Shown in pieces: positions 41,061 through 48,566 of a stretch of 64,000 nucleotides of DNA. Source of the DNA: Rhizohabitans arisaemae (GTDB lineage Bacteria > Actinomycetota > Actinomycetes > Streptosporangiales > Streptosporangiaceae). The stretch covers positions 744,001 through 808,000 of the forward strand of contig NZ_BLRH01000060.1 in assembly GCF_025996515.1 (NCBI RefSeq), in the 5' to 3' direction. A program made the translations under genes and the position numbers. Every line of letters begins with the position of its first letter. Position 1 is the first letter of the stretch. The notes under the pieces are model-generated. The model was not told where the DNA came from and did not search any database. It saw only the letters and a program-made list of their open reading frames with translations.

Positions 41061-42401
41061 GTGCGCACAGGAAAGCCGCAGGCACTGCTGGAGGCGGTGA
41101 CCTGGCGCAGGCTGCTGATCAGCAGGTGGCCGTGGCGGGCGGCGGGCTATTTGATCACGACGATACCGGTGGCGATGCTCCCTGCCGCCGTGCTGGCGGT
41201 CCCCTGGATGGTGCTGGCGATACGGCTGGCGGCCGGCGACCACCGGCTCGACGCGATCGTGCTGCTGATCCTCCTCGGGGGCTTGTTGATCGTCACGCTC
41301 GGACCGTTGATCGCAACGCCGGTGGCCGCGCTGGAGCGCAGGCGGCTGCGTATGGTGGACGACCGCCCGATCGGTGCCCGCAGCCACAGCGTGCCGTCCG
41401 GCGGACCGGTGCGGCGGCTGCGGGCTCACTACGCCTCACCGGCGACGTGGCGCGAGGTCGGCTACGCCTGCCTGCTGGCCACCGTGGCACCCGTCCTGTC
41501 CGTCACCGCGCTGGGCGCCGTGCTGGTGGCCGGGACCTTTGTCGCCAGTCCGCTGCTGATCCTGGCGCAACGGCCGGGCGGTGGCTCCGTGGCCCTGGCG
41601 TTCGGCGAGGCCGCGACCGTGGAGCAGACTCTGCCGTACGTCGTGATCGGAGTCCTGCTGCTCGCTCTGGTTCCGTACATGCATACGCTGCTGGCGGGCG
41701 GGCATGCCACGGTGGCGCGAACGCTCCTGTGCGAGACAGGTGACCGGTTGCGCGCGAAGCTGGTCGAGGTGTCACGTTCCCGCGCCCGCCTGGCGGACGC
41801 CTTCGAGGCCGAGCGCCGGCGGATCGAACGCGACCTGCACGACGGCGCCCAGCAGCGGCTGGTCAGTCTCACCCTGCAGATCGGGCTGGCCCGGCTCGAC
41901 CTGCCGCCCGGCTCGCCCGCGGCTGAGACGATCACCGCTGCGCATGACCAGGCCAAGCGGTTGATGGCCGAGCTACGCGAGCTTGTTCACGGGATCCAGC
42001 CGCAGATCCTGACCGACCTCGGGCTCCCCGCCGCACTGGGCGAGCTCGCCGACCGGTCCCCCATCCCGGTGACCGTCCGGGCGAGCCTGCCGGGCAGACC
42101 ACCCGCCCAGATCGAGAACACGGCCTACTTCGTGGTGGCCGAGGCCCTCACCAACATCGCCAAGCACAGCGGCGCGACCGGCGCGACCGTGACCGTGGGC
42201 CATCGCCGCGGTGTGCTCGGCGTCGAAATCCGCGACGACGGCCGCGGCGGGGCCGACCCGGACCGCGGCACCGGATTGACCGGCCTGGCCGATCGGGTCG
42301 CCGTGATCGACGGCCGGATGTCGTTGTGCAGCCCGGCCGGCGGACCGACACTCCTGCACGTGGAGATTCCATGCCCTCAGAAACAGCTGTCATCCGGGTA
42401 G
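41061..42401 (+). CDS. NarL-type sensor histidine kinase
   Basis: Membrane sensor kinase of 446 aa. Five or six hydrophobic segments lie in the first 210 residues. A HisKA_3 dimerisation domain follows with phosphorylated H260 (RRIERDLHDGAQQRLVSLTL), then a HATPase domain with N-box VVAEALTNIAKHSG and G-boxes IRDDGRGGAD and GTGLTGLADRV. It has no extracellular domain, so it probably senses a membrane or lipid signal, like LiaS/VraS-type intramembrane kinases. The response regulator gene overlaps its end by 31 nt. Confidence 0.92.
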   Translation: MRTGKPQALLEAVTWRRLLISRWPWRAAGYLITTIPVAMLPAAVLAVPWMVLAIRLAAGDHRLDAIVLLILLGGLLIVTLGPLIATPVAALERRRLRMVDDRPIGARSHSVPSGGPVRRLRAHYASPATWREVGYACLLATVAPVLSVTALGAVLVAGTFVASPLLILAQRPGGGSVALAFGEAATVEQTLPYVVIGVLLLALVPYMHTLLAGGHATVARTLLCETGDRLRAKLVEVSRSRARLADAFEAERRRIERDLHDGAQQRLVSLTLQIGLARLDLPPGSPAAETITAAHDQAKRLMAELRELVHGIQPQILTDLGLPAALGELADRSPIPVTVRASLPGRPPAQIENTAYFVVAEALTNIAKHSGATGATVTVGHRRGVLGVEIRDDGRGGADPDRGTGLTGLADRVAVIDGRMSLCSPAGGPTLLHVEIPCPQKQLSSG

Positions 42402-43066
42402 TCCTGGCCGAGGACGGGGTCCTGCTGCGGGAGGGGCTCGCCGGCCTGTTTGAAAGGTTCGGGTTCGAGACGGTCGGGGCGGTGGGTGACGCCGCGGCGC
42501 TCAAGGCCGCGGTCGCCGAGCACTCACCCGATCTGGTGGTCACCGACATCAGGATGCCCCCGGGGTTCACCGACGAGGGGCTGCGAGCCGCCGTGGAGCT
42601 CCGGCACGCACACCCCGGGCTGGCTGTGGTCGTGCTCAGCCAGTACGTTCGGTACAGCTACATCTCCGACCTACTGGACTCCGGGGACGGCCGGGGCCTG
42701 GGCTACCTGCTCAAGGACCGGGTGGTCGACGTCGAGGAGTTCGTGGCCGCGTTGCGCCGGGTTGCCGCCGGCGAGACCGTCGTCGATCCCCAGGTGATCA
42801 GCCAGTGGGTGCGTCACCGCAGCAGCCCTCTCGCCTCCTTGTCCGCGCGCGAACGTGCGGTCCTCGCCCTCATCGCCGAGGGCCACTCCAACGCCGAGAT
42901 CGCCCGGCGGCTGGTCGTCTCCGAGGCGGGCGTCGGCAAACACATCGGCAACATCTTCGACAAGCTCGGCCTGCCACAGACCGACAACACCAACCGGCGC
43001 GTACTGGCCGTGCTCGCCTACTTCAAAGCGACAACGGATGGTGAAGCGCCGGGCACCGGCATATGA
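42371..43066 (+). CDS. LuxR/NarL-family response regulator
   Basis: A 231-aa regulator. The receiver domain has acidic residues at the start (VVLAEDGVLLREGL), phosphoacceptor D59 (VVTDIRMPPG) and a later lysine in GYLLKDRV. The C-terminal LuxR helix-turn-helix is LSARERAVLALIAEGHSNAE plus IARRLVVSEAGVGKHIGNIF. ATG 42371 follows GGAG and lies inside the kinase gene, so the pair is coupled. The MPPG after D59 is typical of this actinobacterial LuxR subgroup. Likely targets are its own operon and the DUF4097 lipoprotein gene, which share a 23-nt upstream element. Confidence 0.93.
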   Translation: MPSETAVIRVVLAEDGVLLREGLAGLFERFGFETVGAVGDAAALKAAVAEHSPDLVVTDIRMPPGFTDEGLRAAVELRHAHPGLAVVVLSQYVRYSYISDLLDSGDGRGLGYLLKDRVVDVEEFVAALRRVAAGETVVDPQVISQWVRHRSSPLASLSARERAVLALIAEGHSNAEIARRLVVSEAGVGKHIGNIFDKLGLPQTDNTNRRVLAVLAYFKATTDGEAPGTGI

Positions 43067-43564
43067 AATGTTGCCCGATGTCGGCTTCTTGTCTGGCTGA
43101 GCACGTTTTGCAGGCCGACCCATCGAATTCATCACTGTGCTTCGGGCTGGAAGAACTTGATAATCCGGTCGAATCCCGTTGTGCCGATCGACGTAAATGA
43201 GCACGGCGATTAACTGGAGCCGTTGGCAGTAGACCTAAGACCGAAGGGCGCTGTGAACGTCAGGGAGTTAGTACGCACACACCGTGTCAAGGCGGCCCCG
43301 GCGACTCGCCGGAATGCGAAACAGAGCGATTGCCGCGAATTCTGAAGTGCAAGCGGCAATCGGGGTATGCCTAGACCTACCTGTATTCCGATAGCTGGGC
43401 ATAGTGATGATGTGCCGGCTCCGTGATTGCCTTGAAGGAAGCAAAGTCCCCGGGCAGGCGGGCCGACACGTTTACGCGGAACTCCGTGGGTGCCCCCCGC
43501 CCGTCGCACCGCTTATGCCCGCCACCCCGCCCGGTGGATCATCGTGAGCCAAGGAGAGCGACTC
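43067..43564. other. 498-nt intergenic region before the DUF4097 lipoprotein gene
   Basis: No convincing gene was found; short open frames here lack ribosome sites and family features. The stretch has lower GC content (43100-43260) and holds the second copy of the 23-nt element at 43358-43380. The lipoprotein gene has a good ribosome site (AAGGAGAG) 8 nt before its ATG, so its leader is about 190 nt if transcription starts near the element. Confidence 0.6.
43358..43380 (+). promoter_or_regulatory. 23-nt element shared with 40952-40974, copy 2
   Basis: The element reads AATCGGGG then TATGCCTAGACCTAC. A run of 11 identical bases (GGTATGCCTAG) plus CCTAC is shared with the copy upstream of the histidine kinase gene. 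It lies 185 nt before the lipoprotein ATG. Confidence 0.6.
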
Positions 43565-44317
43565 ATGGACATCCGCCGAGCATTCGCCTACACCACGGCG
43601 GCGACCGTGACCCTGATAGCCCTGAGCGCCTGCGCCGGCAAGGGCTCCGGCGACACCGCCTCCGAGGAGAAGTCCTTCAACCTCCGCGGGAATCGACTGG
43701 TCATAGACGCCCGCTCGGTCGAACTCAAGGTCTTGCCGGGCGACGGCTCCGGCATCCATGTCCAGCGGTGGCTCAGCGGGACGGCGGCCGAACCGGGCAA
43801 CTCGTCGTGGACGCTCGACGGTGACACGCTGAAGCTCAGCGTGAACTGCTCCGGGCTGGTCCTCGACTGCGGTGGCAGACATCAGGTGAGTGTGCCGGGC
43901 GATCTGTCGTTGGTCGTGCGTTCCGGGGACGGCGAGTATCACCTCTCCGGCCTCTCGGGCTCCGTCGTCGTCGAAGGCGGCAGCGGACCCGTCCGCGCCG
44001 ACGCGATGACCGGGGATCTCAGCATCACCACTCAGGAGGGCGAGATCACGGTTTCGAACGTCCGATCCCGCACCCTGCGGGCGTCGTCGGACCTCGGAAA
44101 CGTGGATGTCGACTTCACGGCGGCGCCGCAACTCGTCGACATCACGTCCAACGCCGGGGACATCACGGTCAAGGTTCCGACCACCGGACAGCGGTACCAG
44201 GTCTCGATCGACAGCGGCACGGGCCAAGGCGGGTCGCGGGTGCCCCACGACAGTCGGAGCCGCAACGTGGTGAAACTGCACTCCGCCGAGGGTGACGCGA
44301 CCTTGTTCCCCTGTTGA
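43565..44317 (+). CDS. DUF4097-type beta-repeat lipoprotein
   Basis: A 250-aa surface lipoprotein. The signal peptide ends in the lipobox LSAC (Cys23). The mature protein is a repetitive beta structure with phrases such as LSLVVRSGDGEYHLSGLSGS, VVEGGSGPVRADAMTGDLSI and TTQEGEITVSNVRSRTLRAS, the DUF4097 (adhesin-like) repeat found in LiaG-like proteins. The ribosome site AAGGAGAG precedes ATG 43565; the open frame upstream is not supported. It lies just downstream of the two-component system, with a shared upstream element, so it is a probable regulon member. Confidence 0.8.
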   Translation: MDIRRAFAYTTAATVTLIALSACAGKGSGDTASEEKSFNLRGNRLVIDARSVELKVLPGDGSGIHVQRWLSGTAAEPGNSSWTLDGDTLKLSVNCSGLVLDCGGRHQVSVPGDLSLVVRSGDGEYHLSGLSGSVVVEGGSGPVRADAMTGDLSITTQEGEITVSNVRSRTLRASSDLGNVDVDFTAAPQLVDITSNAGDITVKVPTTGQRYQVSIDSGTGQGGSRVPHDSRSRNVVKLHSAEGDATLFPC

Positions 44318-44372
44318 CCACAGCGATATCGAGGAAGAAGGTGAGGTCGCCTCGCCCTCCTCTCACACCATC

Positions 44373-44557
44373 GGCCATGCGGGTCCCTACGCCCTGGGGT
44401 CGCGTGACGGAAAGCACCATCGAGGTCAACGGCGACTGGAGCGGCCTGTGTGTCTTCACCGACGTCCGCTCCGCCGAGTTCTGCCCACGCGCATCCCGGC
44501 TCCCCCGCATCGCGGCCGAACGCCGGATCGTGGAGAACACCGGACTGGACCTCATGC
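44373..44557 (+). pseudogene. Chimeric remnant: serine hydrolase 3' end joined to fadE 3' end
   Basis: Nucleotides 44373-44499 are a decayed copy of the serine hydrolase end (39585-39720). The shared translation is VNGDWSGL, then CVFTDVRSAEFCPRASR here against GVFTDVLSAEFCPRTSR, with a small deletion after the first part. At 44500 the sequence switches directly to a copy of the fadE end (37474-37530): [19 protein letters not shown] against [19 protein letters not shown]. There is no start or complete domain. It marks a rearrangement that joined two genes which are not adjacent in this order today. Confidence 0.75.
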
Positions 44558-44576
44558 AGGTCGCGTGTTCGAGTGG

Positions 44577-45980
44577 TCAGACCAGGCGGGGTGGAGGATG
44601 GGGAGTGGAGCGTTCGGTCTCCGCGGCGGGAGGTGTCGAGCGCAGCAGACGCAGGACCGCCGCGCAGGCGAGGTAGGTGATCAGCGCGGCCCACGGCATC
44701 CCCGAAGCGGTTGGAGCGGTGCTCGGCCACAGGCTGTTGGAGAGCAGGGCGAAGGCGACTCCTGCGAATCCCGCGATGGTCAGCGGTAGCCGGACAGCCT
44801 GACAGGACACCATGCGGGCCAGGCCGGCCGGTGTGGGGAGCGAGCGGCGGCGGGACCGCTCTGCACCGCGCACCTCGACCGGGCCGAAGATCGCGATGAG
44901 CAGCGCCAGGACGGCGCTGAGCATGACCAGCAACGGGATCCGCCAGGCCAGCCACGCGGCCGATCCGGCCTCGGGGGTCGGGAGCAGGCCCGCCACGTGC
45001 AGCGCGGCGACAAGCAGGATCACGGCGGAGATGTGCCAGAGAAAGATCGTCATAATCACCGAGTTGACGGCGACCACTGCCTTCCACCGGCTGGTGCGCC
45101 GCAACCATCGCTCGGTCCGATCCCGCAACAGCAGCGCCACGCCGAGCTGGGCGGTGGCGACCGCGAGCAGAGCCAGACTCGGTGGGGACATGTTGTGCAG
45201 TCGCTCGCCGGGCACATTGATCATGCTGATCGGATAGGGGCCGACGAGGGTAAGGAGGAGCAGCACGCCGATCCCGGCGAGCAGCAGCGGTACGGCGACA
45301 CGAGGGCGGGCCGGCAGCAGCCCGTCCCGCCAGACGAAACCCATCTGGTGGATGGCCAGCCAGCCGAACAGGAAGTTGCCGTTACCCCAGAAGTCATGGC
45401 CGAGGAGGCGTGCCACATCGCCCGCGGCGACGAGCCCCACCAGCACCGGCGGGACGGCGAGTCCGTACCGGCGGTGGAGGGCGTACATAGGCGGGGTCAG
45501 CGCGACCACGATCAGGTAGACCACGAGGAACCACAACGGGATCGAGGCGAGCCAGACGATCATGCGGACCCTGGCGGGATCGGCGTCGAAGAGGCGAGCC
45601 ACCAACGCGCCGCCTCCCATCACCAGCACCAGGGCCGTGGTCGGCGGGACCAGCCGACCGCTCCGCGCGATAAGCCACTCGGTGGCCTTCCCTCCACGGC
45701 GTCGTTCCGCGGCCAGGGAGACGGCGTTGGCGTATCCGCCGACGAAGAAGAACACGGGCATCACCTGGACCAACCAGGTGAGCGGCTGCGCCCACGGCAG
45801 GTCCGGCAGCGCCGAACGGCCGATCAACTCGCCGTTCTCGTCGTAGCCGATCACCGTCACCAGCCAGTGCCCGAGGACCACCGCGACGATCGACACGGCT
45901 CGCAGCAGGTCGATGAACCGTTCCCTCGATGGCGGCGTCTGCTCCGCGAGCCGCCGGATCTCTCGAAACGTCCTGCCCAT
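44577..45980 (-). CDS. Acyltransferase-3 family membrane protein
   Basis: A 467-aa integral membrane acyltransferase with about ten hydrophobic segments. The N-terminus ERFIDLLRAVSIVAVVLGHW holds the family histidine in the first helix (GHW), and MPVFFFVGGYANAVS follows. These enzymes transfer acetyl or other acyl groups from cytoplasmic donors to sugars, antibiotics or surface polysaccharides. ATG 45980 is used although the ribosome site is weak. Neighbouring genes do not reveal the acceptor. Confidence 0.85.
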   Translation of the reverse strand: MGRTFREIRRLAEQTPPSRERFIDLLRAVSIVAVVLGHWLVTVIGYDENGELIGRSALPDLPWAQPLTWLVQVMPVFFFVGGYANAVSLAAERRRGGKATEWLIARSGRLVPPTTALVLVMGGGALVARLFDADPARVRMIVWLASIPLWFLVVYLIVVALTPPMYALHRRYGLAVPPVLVGLVAAGDVARLLGHDFWGNGNFLFGWLAIHQMGFVWRDGLLPARPRVAVPLLLAGIGVLLLLTLVGPYPISMINVPGERLHNMSPPSLALLAVATAQLGVALLLRDRTERWLRRTSRWKAVVAVNSVIMTIFLWHISAVILLVAALHVAGLLPTPEAGSAAWLAWRIPLLVMLSAVLALLIAIFGPVEVRGAERSRRRSLPTPAGLARMVSCQAVRLPLTIAGFAGVAFALLSNSLWPSTAPTASGMPWAALITYLACAAVLRLLRSTPPAAETERSTPHPPPRLV

Positions 45981-46285
45981 GTCCTGGATGTTCCCCAGCA
46001 GACGTAGAGGTCACCGGCGGATGAAAGCCCTGCGACGTTGGGCGCGGTGTCGGAGCTGATGGAGCAGCGCGGGTGGGGCCGGCTTGGCGTGAGCTCATTC
46101 CAGACCTACTGGCCGGATGCTCCCCGTGCCTGCAACTCGTCGCCGCACACAGCTCAAGCAGGCCGCAAAGGGCGGTTCAGGTCCATACCGCTGGGCTCCT
46201 GCGTAGGCGGGCGAGGTGCCCGCGGTGGCAGGAGGCGTGATCACCGTTCGGACCAAGCCGGGTCTCGGAACGCCGAGAGCAGGTC
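45981..46285. other. 305-nt intergenic region, no gene seen
   Basis: Only short frames without ribosome sites occur. A small hairpin TCTCGG-AACG-CCGAGA at 46263-46278, just beyond the Dabb gene stop, may be part of the terminator of the long minus-strand operon. Confidence 0.45.
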
Positions 46286-46579
46286 CTAAAGCTCGTACTG
46301 GACCGCCGCCCGGGACGCCAGGATCGGCTTGATGTGGTCACGGATGACCGCTTGATGCGCGGGGTGGTCCCGGTAGACCAGAAAGGACTCGACGTCGTCG
46401 AAGTCGGCGACGAGGGCGAACTGCTGGTTTCCGGGGCTGATCCCGAGGTCGTCGCCGAGCCGGTAGTCCCGGATCTGCTCGATGATCCCCGGGAGCTTGG
46501 ACAACTCCGCGGCGACCGTCTTCCGCTGCTCGTTAGTGGCCTCATCGGCCCAGGTGAACAACACCACGTGCCGGATCAT
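46286..46579 (-). CDS. Dabb-family (stress-responsive alpha/beta barrel) protein
   Basis: A 97-aa dimeric alpha-beta barrel protein. It begins MIRHVVLFTWADEATNEQRK and has the family core RDYRLGDDLGISPGNQQFAL and FLVYRDHPAHQAVIRDHI. Dabb proteins include heme- or stress-related proteins and small cyclases such as olivetolic acid cyclase; the role here is unknown. ATG 46579 has GGGAG 5 nt upstream; ATG 46597 in frame is less well placed. It follows the 605-aa gene by 53 nt and may be the last gene of that operon. Confidence 0.85.
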   Translation of the reverse strand: MIRHVVLFTWADEATNEQRKTVAAELSKLPGIIEQIRDYRLGDDLGISPGNQQFALVADFDDVESFLVYRDHPAHQAVIRDHIKPILASRAAVQYEL

Positions 46580-46632
46580 CGCATCTCCCTCGCTCATGAG
46601 CCGCTGCCCCGGCGATGGTATCCCGGGCCGGG

Positions 46633-48450
46633 CTACGGGGCGGGCGGGGTGTCGGCGATCCGGTCGAAGGCGAGTCCGCTCGATCCTTCCCCACGGCCGG
46701 TGGTGCGGTGGGCGCTCAGCCACACCACGGGCCGGCCGTCCTGCCCCCGCGTGCGGTTGAAGGCGAGGACGACCCTGGTCCCGGCCCTCGGCACCTCCTC
46801 CTCGTGGACGAAGTAGGCGTGCTGCGGAGTGACGTCGAGCCCGTCCCGGAGCAGGCTGGTCCGCGGCCGTACCTTCTCGGGCGGGACGGGTCCGCCGGGC
46901 AGAACACGGGGCAGCGCGGCCCGCTGGAGTTGGATCTCCCGGTTGTCCCCGGGCAGGTGAACCGGGATGAACGGGATCCAGTTCTCCGGCACCGTGTTCA
47001 TCGCCTCATACGCGATCACCGCCGCGGGCTCGGGCGGGGTGACCGGGGGCAGCAGCCGACGCCGGTGGGCGAGGGTCTCCGCCGCGGTCTCGGCGCCCCG
47101 GCGCCCCTCCCCAAGCACGATCGGGACGGTCCGCTCGACCCCCCAGACCATGTTGGCGTTCTCGTCGCGGATGAGCACCACCTCTTCCAGCGGCGGTCCC
47201 TCGGCCGTCTTGGGCACGCTCGCGGGGAGGAAGACACCGGTGTCCGCGGTCACCGGGGCGGTGCCGGCGATCGTCAGGTTGAACATCGACCAGCGCTGCC
47301 AGTCGTCGTCCGCCCCGGACCCGGCCGGGGTGATCCAGAAACGCTGCCCGAACACGTCGGTCACCGCGAGCCCCTTCAGCGCCGCGAGCGTCCCCGCCGG
47401 CAGGTCGCAGGGGAGCAGGAACCAGTCGTTGCTGAACACCAGGGCGAACTCGCAGAACAGCAGCCGGGCCAGGTCGGTGGTGTCGGGCGTGATCGCGCCG
47501 AAGTTGGTCCGCCCGTCCTCGAACGCCCAGAACCTGGGGTGCGGCATGCCGGAGTACCCCACCGGTCCGGGCAGGACCGTCCGGGTCACCGAGGCGCGCA
47601 CCGACGGGTCGGCCGCGCCGAGCGGCGGCGCGTCCGTGTCGATGGAGAACGCGTGCCAGTCGAGCCGGCCCCCGGGGTATTCCTCCGCGGTGAGCACCCG
47701 CTCCCCGTCGGCGGTCGGCGCACCGAGGGCGAACCTGTGTTCAAGCCGCTGCGGATCCCAGGCGGCCGGGCCGCCGGGCTGCGTGATCAGACCTTCGAAC
47801 CAGGCGACGAAGAGCGGCGCCGCCTCGTCCAGCTCGTCCTTGTGCCCGTGCGGGACGTGCATGCCGTCGTACGGGCGTCCGCCCGCTTTGAGGTGCCGGT
47901 AGAGCAGGTAACCGTCCATCGCCCGCCCGGCCACCGCGGCCACTCCGGCCCAGGTCTGCGGGTCGGAGACGATCGCGGTGTCGGCCGCGGCCGCCGGGTC
48001 GGGCGGCTTGATCGCATAGTGCTCCGTGAACTCGTCCCGGAGCGATCGATGGATCATCTTCAGCCAGCGGCGGCCGAGGATCAGCCGAAGGTCGAGGCTC
48101 ACCGGGTCGGCGCCGACGGTGAACGGCACCGGCCGCCGCTCCACGACCGCCTCCAGCGGATCGCCGGGGAGGTCCGCCGGAGGCGCGTCTCCGGCCCGGA
48201 AGCGGGTCGGCCGGGTGGTGTTGAGGTGGTACTGGGCGGTGACCGGCGATCCCGCGTCCTCGCCGCGGAACTCGCCGAACTGCCACTGCCTGGTGAGCTG
48301 CCACAACGCGTCCCGGACCTCGGCCCGCAACGCCCGCCCGAACTCGGTGGTCCTCGGCCGCCCCTCCACCCGGTTCCACACGGTGACGGTCGGGAAGGTC
48401 CGCTCGGCCATCGCCGCCCGGATGTCGGTGATACGAATCGGCTCACTCAT
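46633..48450 (-). CDS. Large conserved protein of unknown function (605 aa), giant-gene operon
   Basis: A soluble 605-aa protein without signal peptide or membrane segments. Recognisable phrases are TFPTVTVWNRVEGRPRTTEF, ALWQLTRQWQFGEFRGEDAG, RRWLKMIHRSLRDEFTEHYA and FALVFSNDWFLLPCDLPAGT. I recall similar unannotated proteins in several bacterial phyla but no described function. The ribosome site GGAGG lies 5 nt before ATG 48450. The gene lies 116 nt after the 1728-aa gene in the same direction. Its aromatic-rich N-terminal third suggests a structural or binding role rather than an enzyme. Confidence 0.75.
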   Translation of the reverse strand: MSEPIRITDIRAAMAERTFPTVTVWNRVEGRPRTTEFGRALRAEVRDALWQLTRQWQFGEFRGEDAGSPVTAQYHLNTTRPTRFRAGDAPPADLPGDPLEAVVERRPVPFTVGADPVSLDLRLILGRRWLKMIHRSLRDEFTEHYAIKPPDPAAAADTAIVSDPQTWAGVAAVAGRAMDGYLLYRHLKAGGRPYDGMHVPHGHKDELDEAAPLFVAWFEGLITQPGGPAAWDPQRLEHRFALGAPTADGERVLTAEEYPGGRLDWHAFSIDTDAPPLGAADPSVRASVTRTVLPGPVGYSGMPHPRFWAFEDGRTNFGAITPDTTDLARLLFCEFALVFSNDWFLLPCDLPAGTLAALKGLAVTDVFGQRFWITPAGSGADDDWQRWSMFNLTIAGTAPVTADTGVFLPASVPKTAEGPPLEEVVLIRDENANMVWGVERTVPIVLGEGRRGAETAAETLAHRRRLLPPVTPPEPAAVIAYEAMNTVPENWIPFIPVHLPGDNREIQLQRAALPRVLPGGPVPPEKVRPRTSLLRDGLDVTPQHAYFVHEEEVPRAGTRVVLAFNRTRGQDGRPVVWLSAHRTTGRGEGSSGLAFDRIADTPPAP

Positions 48451-48566
48451 CGTCGCCTCCGGTCAAGCCTCCACGAACCCTGAACACATCCGGTACGGGC
48501 GGAGCCGGCTCCATCCCATGCCCCCTCCCATCGCGTCTTCGTCGGCACAGGGCCGTCGTGGACGGC

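Noticed and set aside
43210-43509. Possible 99-aa minus-strand protein upstream of the DUF4097 gene
   Set aside because: It has no family features or ribosome site; the region looks like a leader and promoter.
46038-46289. Possible 83-aa plus-strand protein between the acyltransferase and Dabb genes
   Set aside because: It has no ribosome site and no recognisable features, and it ends inside the Dabb gene end.
46615-48483. Plus-strand frame of 622 codons over the 605-aa gene
   Set aside because: It is a mirror of the minus-strand gene, which has a GGAGG ribosome site and a natural composition.
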